Of a stretch of 64,000 nucleotides of DNA, positions 29,001 to 37,416 are shown in pieces. Under the pieces are notes generated by a model. It was not told the origin of the DNA. It ran no database searches and saw only the letters and a program-made list of their open reading frames with translations. Location: the NCBI RefSeq assembly GCF_002939705.1, contig NZ_MDCB01000009.1:1-64000 (forward strand), in the 5' to 3' direction. The DNA comes from Xanthomonas albilineans. GTDB taxonomy: Bacteria; Pseudomonadota; Gammaproteobacteria; Xanthomonadales; Xanthomonadaceae. The stretch's first letter is position 1; every line of letters starts with the position of its first letter. Made by a program: the position numbers and the translations under genes.

Positions 29001-29904
29001 GCTGGCCTCCAATACCGCCGAGTTGCGTGCCGTCATCAATCCCGACCTGCAATTCGGCATCGCCAATAAAACGATGCTGTTGAGCGGCCAGGTCACCGTG
29101 CCTTCGGCCGACATCAACCTGGAACGCCTGGATCGCGGCACGTCGCTCTCCGAGGACGTCGTGGTGCTGGATCCCGCCGATCCGCAAGCAACGGCGAGTT
29201 CACCGCTGGAAATGGACTTGCGGGTAACCCTCGGCGATCAGGTCAAGATGGCGGGCTTCGGCCTCAAGGGCGCACTGACTGGCACGATGCAAGTGCGCTC
29301 GCGCCCAGGCCGCGAGATGACTGCCACCGGCGGTCTGGATGTCAGCGGCAAGTACAAGGCCTACGGCCAGGATTTGACGATCACGCGCGGTCAATTGGCC
29401 TGGAGCAACAATATCGTGTCCGACCCGCGCATCAATATCCGCGCCGAGCGCCAGGTCGCCGACGTCACCGCCGGGATCGACGTGACGGGCCGCGCCACCG
29501 CACCGCGTGCGGAAGTGTGGTCGGACCCGTCGATGTCGCAATCCGAAGCGATGTCTTATTTGGTGCTTGGCCGCAGCCTCGGCAACACCAGCAGCGACGA
29601 AGCCAATCAAGTCACCGCCGCCGCGAGCGCGTTGTCGGCCGGCAGCGGCCTGCTCGCCTCGCAGCTCGGTGGCAGACTCGGCTTCGATGATGCGGGTGTG
29701 AGTCAATCGCGCGCACTCGGCGGTTCGGTGGTTGGGTTCGGCAAATATCTCTCGCCGAAACTTTATGTCAGTTATGGCGTGTCGTTAATCGGCAGTGGTT
29801 CGGTACTGACCCTGAAATATTTGCTCGGCCACGGCTTCGACGCAGAGGTGGAATCGACCACGGTGGAGAACCGTGGCTCGCTCAATTGGCGGAAGGAGCG
29901 GTAG
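26059..29904 (+). CDS. tamB: TamB translocation/assembly module subunit
   Basis: A 1281-residue AsmA-like repeat protein with one N-terminal membrane helix (about 30-53) and a long beta-strand groove. It ends in a DUF490/TamB domain (about 950-1281) with VVLDPADPQATASSPLEMDLRVTLGDQVKM and SQSEAMSYLVLGRSL. I start it at a GTG overlapping the tamA stop (GTGA); upstream sequence in the frame lies inside tamA. It spans the periplasm and works with TamA in outer-membrane biogenesis. Confidence 0.92.
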   Translation: MSGSAGLSTSATPPPRGPRFYRRQRFWWGSALTIAGLGVLVVIALYWLLQTVAGRDVLLAQLVARLPADSSLTWERADGPLAGPLTLYNLDFRYHEIHFTAERVFLDPYLRPLLGRKLQLNALELRNATLNLAKSDTPFELPRWPQSLPQIDMPLALQADRIAIDGLRITQAQQPLIAIQRLRGAVEVANGEFRATQVTMNSDRGDFRVDGHYVPADDYQTDLTASAVLPAARGRTPARLGLVARGDLDKLTVAIAGNAPAPLRATVVLSGRRDPSWTFAAHSASLDPSLFLPADADAGAAGVPLAFDLRATGKGGDATLQGEVSRDGNKVVLDPSRLRLDNQVLTVTLLQLHAFDGQMRLRGNADLRDPANTHLFFSVNASGMRFTPAPDPSTPHAPAIPITLVDAHLGLAGSVRQWATYGDATVARGKESATLHLDVRGDDQQAQLAQVRARMPSGTLDLGGHVAWAPDVHWDVHGTLAGFDPGYFAPGWDGALSGTFASQGKQLPTHADGSAAGYQATLTVPRLSGRLRSRPLDAKAALALQGKQGEGRLQLRLGDSRVQAQGKIGDQLDLDAQLQPLQLADLLPGAAGSLHGRVQLKGRPEAPDLSADLSGSALKWDGNSADSISLRGHLPWRGSGGALALRGSAINAGMLLQTLRVDARGAVENLQLDADIHNDMGALALAGQIRRDGARWQGALNTLRIAPAKGEPWQLQQTANVAVAGSAFTLSQSCLAPRSGGGTLCVWADWPKQGLTLHGDALPLALVQPWLPPNSGRQMYLRGDLSIDGNIKPAGRAWEGTLRLASREGGLRLGDKAHDELLRYDQFSFVTDFGAQHIHSKLGIGFQGDGFIDATVDTGWEASAPLIGEIYMNMSRLYWMELFSPDLVQPKGLVAGHVSLRGTRAQPAMGGQATLSNFTGELPALGLTLSEGQGRFDAQPDGSARIVASVKSGQGTLNVDGGLSWYGDSTPLQLNIHGNNVLASNTAELRAVINPDLQFGIANKTMLLSGQVTVPSADINLERLDRGTSLSEDVVVLDPADPQATASSPLEMDLRVTLGDQVKMAGFGLKGALTGTMQVRSRPGREMTATGGLDVSGKYKAYGQDLTITRGQLAWSNNIVSDPRINIRAERQVADVTAGIDVTGRATAPRAEVWSDPSMSQSEAMSYLVLGRSLGNTSSDEANQVTAAASALSAGSGLLASQLGGRLGFDDAGVSQSRALGGSVVGFGKYLSPKLYVSYGVSLIGSGSVLTLKYLLGHGFDAEVESTTVENRGSLNWRKER

Positions 29905-30277
29905 TTCTGCGTGTAGTTACATCAAATGATAGATAGGCAACGGAATATCTACGGAACCCTGGGGGGATTCAGCCGCTTGGCGTCAGTGACACACAGCCGA
30001 GGGCACGCCGTTGCGGTCGATAATCAGAGATGCCGCTTGCTACCGTGTGTGCCGCGATCGGTCGGGTTCTGCTGTTAAAGGCCCCCGGGAGGGGGCACAC
30101 TGGTGGCGTCCAGGCTTGCTCGGCTCAGATCTAGCTTCTCAGCCCGATGTAGAAGAGGTGGCAGTTCAAGGCTTTTCCCAAACGTGCGCCCAGTACGGCA
30201 TCCTTGCCGTAATGCGTCAACACCGCCGCCGAGCGGCCAGCGTAGATCGAATCAGACGCATGCGCTGGGCCATACGC
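29905..30277. other. Non-coding gap at the edge of the accessory region
   Basis: No supportable gene. A perfect hairpin GCCCCC-GGGA-GGGGGC lies at 30081-30096. The segment separates tamB from the accessory genes and could contain worn mobile-element ends, but I cannot identify any. Confidence 0.4.
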
Positions 30278-31762
30278 TTACTCGCCCTGCGCCTGCGAGT
30301 AACCCCTGACCCCGTCGAATGCGTAGAGGTTCTCGGTCTTGACGGTTTCAAAGCCCGCTTCGGACAGGCGCAGTAGCAGCGAACAAATGTGCGCAGGCTT
30401 CAGCGTGGTTCCGTCCGCCGCCAGGAACCGGCACCGCCAATGATCGGTACGCGTGGTCTGCTGCAAGCCGCTCGGGTACACCTTCACCCCACGATTGGTA
30501 ATCAGGGCCAGCCGGAGATCCGGACCGGCCAATGCCTGCAATTGGTTGCCCAGCGTGTCGGCATCGCGTCCTGGCTGATCCCAATGCACGAAGACATCCA
30601 CGCCTTCCAGGGTTTTGGCGACCTTCGCACGTGCCGATTCGATAACCGGAGCGGCTGACTGTTTGGGTTGCTCTGGGTAATCAACGGCTGCGATTTGCTG
30701 TGGCTTTTGGCCAAGACGCGCGATGACCGCGTCGGCAAATTCCTGCGTGCCGACTTGCCGCTGACTGTGAGAACCGAAAATATCGGCGGTATGAAGTCCC
30801 TCTTCGAGCGTGCGCAACCATGCATTGTGGATGGCGGTGGCCGCAGCCGGGCGTTGCAGATGGACGAGCATCATCACGGCGCTGAGCAGCAATCCGGATG
30901 GGTTAGCGAGATCGCGCCCGGCAATATCCGGCGCCGAGCCGTGGACGGCTTCGAACATCGCGCAATGGCGGCCGATATTGGACGAGGGGGCCAGACCAAT
31001 GGATCCCGCCACCTCGGCCGCGACGTCCGAAAGAATATCGCCGTAGAGGTTTGGGGTGACCACCACGTCGAAGCGACGTGGATCCACCGCCATCTTCGCC
31101 GTTCCGATATCGATAATCATGTGGTCATTGGCGATCTCCGGATATTCCTTCGCGATTTCATCAAACACACGATGGAACAGGCCGTCGGTCAACTTCATGA
31201 TGTTGTCTTTGGTCATGCAGGTGACCTTGCCACGACCATGTGCACGTGCATACTCGAAGGCGTAGCGCACGATCCGCTCGCAGCCTGGGCGGGACACCAG
31301 CTTCAGGCACTGCACGACTTCGTCGGTCTGCTGGTGTTCAATGCCGGCATAGGTGTCTTCCTCGTTCTCGCGCACGATGACCACGTCCATGCCCGGGTGA
31401 TGCGTGGCGACGAAGGGGTGGTAGGCCACGCAGGGGCGCAGGTTGGCGTACAGACCGAAGGTCTTTCGCAGCGAGACATTCACGCTCTTGTAGCCGCCGC
31501 CCTGAGGCGTGGTGATCGGCCCCTTGAGCAGCACGCCGTGCTCGGTGACCGCATCGATGACACTGCGATCGAAGCCTGCCGCGTGCCCTGCCCGGTACGC
31601 CTCAAGCCCGACGGTGAGTGGCGTGAACGACAGCCCTGGGTCTGCTGCCGTCAGGATCTTCAGCACCGCACGGGTGATTTCCGGGCCGATGCCGTCCCCT
31701 TCGGCCACGGCAATGGTCCGGGCGGGCAGGCGAACGGCGGCTGGGTTGGGCAGTGCTGACAT
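30278..31762 (-). CDS. Isocitrate dehydrogenase, Thermus/Rickettsia type with C-terminal extension
   Basis: A 494-residue enzyme of the isocitrate/isopropylmalate dehydrogenase family, oxidising isocitrate to 2-oxoglutarate. It has the GDGIGPEI N-terminus, a substrate site with SVNVSLRKTFGLYANLRPC, VRENEEDTYAGIEH, the DNIMKLTDGLFHRVF catalytic-lysine region, and NLYGDILSDVAAEVAGSIGLAPS plus HGSAPDIAG cofactor-side motifs. The final 140 residues form the extra domain found in Thermus/Rickettsia-type ICDH. An AGGAGA site lies 5 bases before the ATG. It is divergent from a small winged-helix gene with a shared 104-bp promoter region. Cofactor preference is not certain. Confidence 0.88.
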   Translation of the reverse strand: MSALPNPAAVRLPARTIAVAEGDGIGPEITRAVLKILTAADPGLSFTPLTVGLEAYRAGHAAGFDRSVIDAVTEHGVLLKGPITTPQGGGYKSVNVSLRKTFGLYANLRPCVAYHPFVATHHPGMDVVIVRENEEDTYAGIEHQQTDEVVQCLKLVSRPGCERIVRYAFEYARAHGRGKVTCMTKDNIMKLTDGLFHRVFDEIAKEYPEIANDHMIIDIGTAKMAVDPRRFDVVVTPNLYGDILSDVAAEVAGSIGLAPSSNIGRHCAMFEAVHGSAPDIAGRDLANPSGLLLSAVMMLVHLQRPAAATAIHNAWLRTLEEGLHTADIFGSHSQRQVGTQEFADAVIARLGQKPQQIAAVDYPEQPKQSAAPVIESARAKVAKTLEGVDVFVHWDQPGRDADTLGNQLQALAGPDLRLALITNRGVKVYPSGLQQTTRTDHWRCRFLAADGTTLKPAHICSLLLRLSEAGFETVKTENLYAFDGVRGYSQAQGE

Positions 31763-31775
31763 GCGATCTCCTATA

Positions 31776-31793
31776 CACGATATGTGTGTCGTG
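31776..31793. promoter_or_regulatory. Candidate operator between icd-like and regulator genes
   Basis: An inverted repeat CACGA-N8-TCGTG lies 14 bp upstream of the isocitrate dehydrogenase ATG and 74 bp upstream of the divergent winged-helix gene. Its position is suited to repression of the dehydrogenase and autoregulation. The short arms make this tentative. Confidence 0.35.
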
Positions 31794-31866
31794 CATTATA
31801 GATCGCGTTACATGGTTCGCGTCAATAGGCTAGGCTTTCGACCATAGTGTATCCGGGACGAACGGT

Positions 31867-32166
31867 ATGGACCCCAGCGGCTGGACCTTCTTCAGCAATC
31901 ACAGCCATGTGCTCTTTTGTCTAGCCGCGGACCCGCAGCAGACATTGCGGGAAGTGGCGACCAAGGTCGGCATTACCGAGCGGGCCGTCCAGCGCATCGT
32001 GGCCGAACTCGAAGCGGCCGGGGTACTACAGCGCCAGCGCGACGGGCGCCAAAACACCTACCGCATCGTTCGCGGGGTGCCGCTCAGGCACCCGCTGGAA
32101 GCGCATTGCCGCATCGGCGATCTGATCGACGTGGTGGTGGAGCGGCGTCCGCCCGATTCTGAGTAG
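31867..32166 (+). CDS. Small winged-helix transcriptional regulator
   Basis: A 99-residue DNA-binding protein. The helix-turn-helix is [30 protein letters not shown] (about 25-54), followed by a wing with [14 protein letters not shown], as in MarR/ArsR/IclR-type N-terminal domains. The C-terminal [19 protein letters not shown] segment recurs in small Proteobacteria regulators of this kind. It is divergent from the isocitrate dehydrogenase gene and is its likely regulator. No effector domain is present. Confidence 0.8.
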   Translation: MDPSGWTFFSNHSHVLFCLAADPQQTLREVATKVGITERAVQRIVAELEAAGVLQRQRDGRQNTYRIVRGVPLRHPLEAHCRIGDLIDVVVERRPPDSE

Positions 32167-32170
32167 CCCC

Positions 32171-32401
32171 CCTCCACCGCACTGCCCGCATCACAACGGC
32201 ATGCTGGAACGAATGATACGTACCCTGAAGGAACAGGGCGTTCACCGGCACCGCTTCGAACGTCAGGTGCATGCCCTGCGGGTGATCGGCGATTGAATTG
32301 CCTTCTACAACCGCCAGCGCCCACACCCAAACCCAAACCCGCACCAAGCACTCAGGATGCAAACCCCAGATGCGGCCTGTGCCACTACATTAACCGCATG
32401 A
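32171..32401 (+). pseudogene. IS3-family transposase C-terminal fragment
   Basis: Reading from 32171 gives the end of an integrase-core transposase: CPHHNGMLERMIRTLKEQ, then HRHRFE and FYNRQRPH, then LRMQTPDAACA. A TGA at 32294-32296 interrupts it where relatives have tryptophan (GDW). A small run of CCCAAA units (about 32324-32339) inserts extra residues after QRPH. The N-terminal three quarters are absent. It is a dead remnant abutting the regulator gene and marks past insertion-sequence activity in the island. Confidence 0.8.
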
Positions 32402-32484
32402 GCTGTGCAGGAACCGGCGGGTTATTACAGGCGCACCGTCGTCTGGCGAGAGACGTGAATCGATCCGCATCCGCACATAAATCC

Positions 32485-33051
32485 TCATTGCAAGGGGCGC
32501 GGCTTGGCCTGCCGATACTGGTGCTTGCTGCCCGTCCGCTGCCCATTGGAATCGATATCGGCGCATATACGGCCACCGCAAATGACCGCATCGGATGCGG
32601 AATAGGCTTGGAGGATAGGGATCGCGTTTTCGTAGCGCTGGAGTTCTTCCCTAACAACCGAAAGTTCGCGGCGGTAATAACCTAATACAGCCCAACCGAC
32701 GAGAAGAACGAGCAGCAGGATCACACCTGCGGCAACAAACCACAGCCACACGGTTTTGTTGGCTTTTTGCAACTGCGCAGACGTGGCCGATACGGCGCGG
32801 TCGTATCGTGCCGCAACCGGCGCGACCGCGTCCTTGGCTTCCTTGGCAATCTGAGAGCTTGCTCCAACCACAATGTTATCCACACGGCGATGTAACTGCG
32901 CGAGATCGCCTTGCAATGCCTGCATTTGTTGATCGAAGGTGGCCTGCATACGTGCCTCACGTTGCTCGAACTTGGCCATCAACGCCGATTGCAGCTTGAG
33001 CGTGCTTTGAAGCGATGTCAGTAGGCTGGGGAGTTCTTGCTCGCTGGACAT
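32485..33051 (-). CDS. Coiled-coil single-pass membrane protein, function unknown
   Basis: A 188-residue protein with an N-terminal coiled coil of about 100 residues rich in Gln/Glu/Ala and one membrane helix (about 104-126, VWLWFVAAGVILLLVLLVGW). A second short coiled coil follows, then a C-terminal tail with a CGGRIC motif. I do not recognise the family with certainty; similar tails occur in accessory proteins of plasmids and conjugative elements, which is only a recollection. It is the last gene of a three-gene operon, 24 bp after the preceding gene. Base composition is lower in GC than the chromosome around it. Confidence 0.75.
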   Translation of the reverse strand: MSSEQELPSLLTSLQSTLKLQSALMAKFEQREARMQATFDQQMQALQGDLAQLHRRVDNIVVGASSQIAKEAKDAVAPVAARYDRAVSATSAQLQKANKTVWLWFVAAGVILLLVLLVGWAVLGYYRRELSVVREELQRYENAIPILQAYSASDAVICGGRICADIDSNGQRTGSKHQYRQAKPRPLQ

Positions 33052-33075
33052 GTGCGTTCCGATGCCGATGGGCTA

Positions 33076-34116
33076 TCACATTTTCATGATGGGACCTTGG
33101 ATCTGCCTGGCCGTTTCTTGCTGCTGGAGTTCTTCTCGCTGCTGTGCCGCAACCAGATCACGTCCCAATTGCGCGTAGGCTTGGACTTGAGGTGACTGTT
33201 CGATTTGTGCGGACACACGCGAAACCTCGGCATCATCGTTAGCCAACAACGAGGCAGCCAGTCGATCGAGATCGTGGTCGCCCGTACCGAAAGCTTGCCT
33301 TCCGTGTTGTCCCTCTTGCGGTGTATTGTCGAGGCTGCTATGCAAAGAACCTGATCGCGATTTCTTCTCGTCGTTTGGATCAAGCGGGACGGTAGGCTCG
33401 CCAGATTGCGGAGGCTTGATTTTACGATCGTCACCGTCGTACCACTGCTTGCCGTCGAACCAATAGCCACTCCGGCTGGACGCGAGCCCAACGTCTTGAT
33501 ACAAGTTCTCGCCGAAGTCAGGCGCATCTACTTTTTTACCGTCTTTGCCTAGCGGCAGTGACGGGGCAACATCGGCGGCCTTCAATAGCGTGCTGGCGAC
33601 ACCGTTGCTATTGTTGTACAGCGGTGAATATTCAAGCTTTGCATCGTTGATCTGTTTTCCTGCCGCAAGCGCCGAATGCAGCTTCCGCTCAAGTTCCTGA
33701 TCGGTTCCTCGCCACACGACCAAGCGTTCGTGCTTTTCCCCCGGGAGCGGCCAATCTGGCGCGACTTCCTGTTGCACAACGACGTTTCCTTGCGCATCTC
33801 GAAACAGGGCTGGGTCATCGGGCTTGGCTTGATCGACCGGTATTGGGCGAATGGACCCATCGGTTTGCCTCTGGTACACGGCGTTGTATGGCGGAACATA
33901 GGGCGCGGTATCAACGCGGATGTTGCCAAATTTGTCGGAACCTAGCAGCGTACTTTCTACGAGATTGGTTAGATCGTTACCTTCTGTACGCGCATCCGGG
34001 CCACCGCGGACGACCGTTTGACTACCATCGGATCGTTGGAAAATGAGATATGCGTGCCGTCGGTCAGCGGCAACGGGGCTTGTCCCCACGATAATTTTTG
34101 CTTCATCTCCTGGCAT
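33076..34116 (-). CDS. Hydrophilic accessory protein, possible secreted effector
   Basis: A 346-residue protein without signal peptide or membrane helix. Residues 20-40 (HAYLIFQRSDGSQTVVRGGP) and 128-190 (KHERLVVWRGTD to YNNSNGVASTLLKAA) look like a compact enzyme-like domain. His21 and the NNSNG block resemble the spaced residues seen in papain-fold or amidase-like toxins. Residues 220-285 are a disordered linker with SGYWFDGKQWYDGDDRKIKPP. The C-terminal 60 residues are helical and Gln-rich, ending QREELQQQETARQIQ. A lipoprotein gene ends 2 bp upstream and a membrane protein follows. This suits an effector-plus-partner module, but function is unproven; the canonical XVIPCD signature is not seen. 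Confidence 0.75.
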   Translation of the reverse strand: MPGDEAKIIVGTSPVAADRRHAYLIFQRSDGSQTVVRGGPDARTEGNDLTNLVESTLLGSDKFGNIRVDTAPYVPPYNAVYQRQTDGSIRPIPVDQAKPDDPALFRDAQGNVVVQQEVAPDWPLPGEKHERLVVWRGTDQELERKLHSALAAGKQINDAKLEYSPLYNNSNGVASTLLKAADVAPSLPLGKDGKKVDAPDFGENLYQDVGLASSRSGYWFDGKQWYDGDDRKIKPPQSGEPTVPLDPNDEKKSRSGSLHSSLDNTPQEGQHGRQAFGTGDHDLDRLAASLLANDDAEVSRVSAQIEQSPQVQAYAQLGRDLVAAQQREELQQQETARQIQGPIMKM

Positions 34117-34118
34117 TG

Positions 34119-34595
34119 CTAGCCCCCAATTTCTCTCGGTGTGCGTGCCACCTCAAAGTCGGTGACCAATGCGCCATCTTTGGAATTCAGTGTGACGAAC
34201 CAATTGATCGGGGTGGCTGGAGCCGTTATACGCTGGTGCGGTGGTGGAGATGCCGGTGTCGAGCGAAGGCACAGGACCGACGATTGGAATTTTCCCGACA
34301 CTGGCTCAGCGGGCTTGCAAGAGAAGCCTCGCGCGCCAAGGGCTAGCATGGCATCCGCAAGCGTCATCTCGGGAACGATCCAGTGCCCGATCTGGGTCTT
34401 GGCCTCTGTCGTGGATTGCTGATCTCGAAATGGTTCGGTCGATGCCGATGTGTCCGCATTGCTCATGGCAGTGCATCCTGTCGCAGCTGAGATGGAGACT
34501 AAAAAAAGCAGGATGGGGCGTAAAAGGCGCGAGGCAGATCCGCGCCAGGCATTCTTCTGACAAGCAGTGTCGCATGTCCGATGATGACGAGTCAT
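34119..34595 (-). CDS. Putative small lipoprotein, possible immunity partner
   Basis: A 158-residue protein. A hydrophobic stretch LLRPILLFLVSISAATGC is followed by a Cys at about residue 41, a loose lipobox match. The start is uncertain, because the first ATG gives a long basic N-terminus and lacks a ribosome-binding site. The mature domain of about 115 residues (GHWIVPEMTLADAMLALGARGFSC) is not a family I recognise. It is the first gene of the operon, ending 2 bp before the hydrophilic 346-residue protein. Lipoprotein immunity proteins paired with secreted effectors are known in Xanthomonas type IV killing systems, so that role is a reasonable guess. Confidence 0.65.
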   Translation of the reverse strand: MTRHHRTCDTACQKNAWRGSASRLLRPILLFLVSISAATGCTAMSNADTSASTEPFRDQQSTTEAKTQIGHWIVPEMTLADAMLALGARGFSCKPAEPVSGKFQSSVLCLRSTPASPPPHQRITAPATPINWFVTLNSKDGALVTDFEVARTPREIGG

Positions 34596-34791
34596 TGCAA
34601 TGGGGCCTTGCTATTACCCTGTCTTAAAATGCAGTCTAGCCTAATAATCCAACCCGCTCATTTCCAATTTCTACAGTGCTGGTAGGTACGGTTCAATCAT
34701 AGAAGCCAGTTGCGAACCACCAGACTAGTGTCCATGGTGCAGCGCGATCCAATGGAGGACGTTGACCGCCCCGACGGCGGCTCGACGCAGC

Positions 34792-35823
34792 TCAGTCCTG
34801 ACGCTTGCAAGGTGCATCGCGCCCAAACAAACGACCCAGGCGCGAGCGTGGTGGGCACGGTGGCGGGGCTGCCGTTTGCGTCGCCTTCGCCGCGGCCGCC
34901 GCCGCCGCCGCGCGTTGCTGCTGCAATTGCGCCAGCATGGCTTTGATCTGCGGCATCGCCGCTAATGCGGCTTTCTCGCCTTCCAGAATCGCCGCGTTGC
35001 GCTGCGCGAAATCCGCCGCGCCAATCTCGTTGACCTTGGGCCGGATCACAATGTCTGCGCGCGCAAGTTCCTGCTGACCCAAGCGCTGCCCCATGATCGC
35101 AATCGTTTGGTTGACGATGCCGAACATGCCGCTTGGATTCTTGCCGCTGGCCTTGCTGGAAATGTCCACGGCAATCACCACGTCGGCGCCGAGTTGGCGC
35201 GCGGCGTCCACCGGCACGGGGCTGACCACGCCGCCATCGACATAGTGGTACTTGCCGATGGCGACCGGCTCGAACACGCCGGGAATACTGCTGGAAGCAC
35301 GCACCGCCTGACCGGCGTTGCCACGCACGAACACGGTGCGCTCGCCGTCCTCCAAACGCGTGGCCACCGCAGCGAACGGTCGTGCGAGTTTCTCGATCGG
35401 TGTGTACTTGAGTTGCGTGTTGACGTAGTCCTGCAGCGCCTGGCCCTGCATCAGTCCGCCGGAGAACAGGCGCATATCGCGGATGCTGCGTTCGTCCAGC
35501 GCCTCCGCCGCCTGCTGTAACTGGAACGCGTCCATGCCACTGGCGTACAGCGCGCCGACCACGCTGCCGGCGCTGGTGCCGGAGACCACCGCCGGTTCCA
35601 GGCCGTTGGCCTGCAGCATTTTGATGACACCGATGTGGGCGAACCCCTTGGCCGCGCCACCACCGAGGGCGATACCGATCCGCAACGGTTTGGTTGCAGG
35701 CGCCGGTACAAGATCGCGGACCACCGGCGCAGGCGCGGCGGGCTTGGGCTCGCCGCCGCAGGCGCCGAGCAGGCAGACCAGGGACACAGACAGCAGGAAA
35801 CGCGAGCGACGAAAGGCGGTCAT
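34792..35823 (-). CDS. Patatin-like phospholipase lipoprotein (RssA-like)
   Basis: A 343-residue protein with a lipoprotein signal peptide (lipobox LGAC, Cys22) and a patatin domain (about 48-260). The oxyanion loop GGGAAKG lies at 54-60, the nucleophile motif GTSAG places Ser84, and the catalytic Asp is in YVDGGVVSPVP. It probably hydrolyses acyl esters of phospholipids at the envelope. A poly-Ala run near residue 310 is coded by a GCC/GCG repeat. The ATG at 35823 gives the lipoprotein signal; earlier in-frame ATGs do not. Confidence 0.88.
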   Translation of the reverse strand: MTAFRRSRFLLSVSLVCLLGACGGEPKPAAPAPVVRDLVPAPATKPLRIGIALGGGAAKGFAHIGVIKMLQANGLEPAVVSGTSAGSVVGALYASGMDAFQLQQAAEALDERSIRDMRLFSGGLMQGQALQDYVNTQLKYTPIEKLARPFAAVATRLEDGERTVFVRGNAGQAVRASSSIPGVFEPVAIGKYHYVDGGVVSPVPVDAARQLGADVVIAVDISSKASGKNPSGMFGIVNQTIAIMGQRLGQQELARADIVIRPKVNEIGAADFAQRNAAILEGEKAALAAMPQIKAMLAQLQQQRAAAAAAAAKATQTAAPPPCPPRSRLGRLFGRDAPCKRQD

Positions 35824-36090
35824 GGCGGAGGTCGTGCTGAAGTGTGATGTGGGTGAGCGGAGGAGCATACACGCGGTGACCTTGCCCGCCGGTAAGCCGC
35901 TCGGTGGGCCGACGGCGACAGCGGCGATGGACGGCAGATCGTCCAATGAGTCGAACTGCGCGTTGCCGCACGCGCTATGCGCTATGAAATTCGTTGTCCG
36001 CCTACACCCCGATTGGTATCTTGCCGCCATGCATTCGACACAACAGACACCTTGCGGTGAGACCTCGTCCCGATCATTGGATCACCTGCC

Positions 36091-37413
36091 ATGAGACGCC
36101 CACCATTGCGGTGCCTGTCGATGTTCCTGCTGTGCGCAGCGTTTCCCTGCCACGCGCTGGATGCCGTGGCGGTGAAGCAGGACGTGGACGGCGTCCTCGA
36201 ACAGCACTATCCGCAGCTTGAGGCGCTGTACAAGAGCGTGCACCAGCATCCCGAGCTCGGTTTCGAGGAAACCGCGACCGCGCAACGGCTTGCAAAGGAA
36301 ATGCGCGCGCTGGGCTTCCAGGTCAACGAGGGCATCGGCAAGACCGGACTGGTGGCGATCTATCGCAACGGTCCCGGGCCGACGGTCATGGTGCGCACCG
36401 AACTGGACGCGCTGCCGATGCGCGAAACCACCGGCTTAGCGTACGCCAGCACCGTGCATCTGCACTCCAAGGATCGGGACACCTACGTGGCGCACAGTTG
36501 CGGCCACGACATTCACATGGCGATCTGGGTCGGCACGGCCACGGCGTTGCTGCAGTTGCGCACGCAGTGGCACGGCACGCTGATGTTCATCGCCCAGCCG
36601 GCGGAGGAAAAGGGTCGCGGCGCGCAGGCGATGCTCGACGACGGCCTGTTCGCCCGGTTCGGCAAGCCGGACTATGGCTTTGCGCTGCATGTCGGCCCGG
36701 GTCCGTATGGCCATGTCTACTACAAGCCCGGCGCGATGACCTCCAACTCCGACTCGCTGGAGGTGGTGTTCGAAGGCAAGGGTGGGCACGCGGCGATACC
36801 GGCGGCGACGATCGACCCGATTCTCATCGCCGCGCGCTTCGTGGTCGACGTGCAGAGCGTGATCAGCCGCGAAAAGGACCCGGCGGCGTTCGGTGTGGTC
36901 AGCATCGGAACATTCAACGCGGGCGATGCCGGCAACGTCATCCCCGAGCACGCGCAGCTGCGCGGCACCATTCGCAGTTACGATCCGCAGGTCCGCGACA
37001 AGTTGCTCGATGGCGTACGCCGCACCGCGCTTGCCAGCGCCCAGATGGCCGGCGCGCCCGTGCCGCAGATTGCGTTGGGTGCGCACGGTTCCAAGGCGGT
37101 GATCAACGATACGGCGCTGGCCGAGCGCACCGGCACGGTGTTCGCGCAGGCGTTCGGGAGCGATGCCGAACGCCAGAGCGAACCGAGCGCGGCCAGCGAA
37201 GACTACTCGGCCTTCATCGCAGCCGGCGTGCCATCGTTGTACTTCAGTATCGGCGGACTCGACCCGCAGTGGCTGCAACAGGCCAAACAAAAAGGCGAAC
37301 GCATTCCGGTCAACCATTCGCCGGATTTCGCGCCGGTCCCGCAGCCCAGCATCCGCACCGGCGTGGAAGCGATGACGCTGGCGGTCATGAACGCGATGCC
37401 GCCAGCACCCTGA
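36091..37413 (+). CDS. Secreted M20-family amidohydrolase
   Basis: A 440-residue exported metallo-hydrolase with signal peptide ending near PCHA. The M20D (aminoacylase/hippurate hydrolase-like) motifs are VHQHPELGFEE, RTELDALPM, AHSCGHDIHMA (metal ligands), AQPAEEKGRGAQAM, the dimerisation domain with GKGGHAAIPA, and a C-terminal SEDYSAF and NHSPDF. It likely removes acyl groups from N-acyl amino acids or peptides in the periplasm. Divergent from the patatin gene (267-bp gap). Confidence 0.9.
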   Translation: MRRPPLRCLSMFLLCAAFPCHALDAVAVKQDVDGVLEQHYPQLEALYKSVHQHPELGFEETATAQRLAKEMRALGFQVNEGIGKTGLVAIYRNGPGPTVMVRTELDALPMRETTGLAYASTVHLHSKDRDTYVAHSCGHDIHMAIWVGTATALLQLRTQWHGTLMFIAQPAEEKGRGAQAMLDDGLFARFGKPDYGFALHVGPGPYGHVYYKPGAMTSNSDSLEVVFEGKGGHAAIPAATIDPILIAARFVVDVQSVISREKDPAAFGVVSIGTFNAGDAGNVIPEHAQLRGTIRSYDPQVRDKLLDGVRRTALASAQMAGAPVPQIALGAHGSKAVINDTALAERTGTVFAQAFGSDAERQSEPSAASEDYSAFIAAGVPSLYFSIGGLDPQWLQQAKQKGERIPVNHSPDFAPVPQPSIRTGVEAMTLAVMNAMPPAP

Positions 37414-37416
37414 GCG

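Noticed and set aside
30011-30376. A 121-codon plus-strand frame running into the 3' end of the isocitrate dehydrogenase gene.
   Set aside because: Arg-rich translation without motifs, overlapping a well-supported gene on the other strand.
33076-34116. Assignment of the 346-residue protein as a canonical XVIPCD type IV effector.
   Set aside because: The C-terminal tail is Gln-rich but the conserved XVIPCD motifs are not present, so only a general effector hypothesis is kept.
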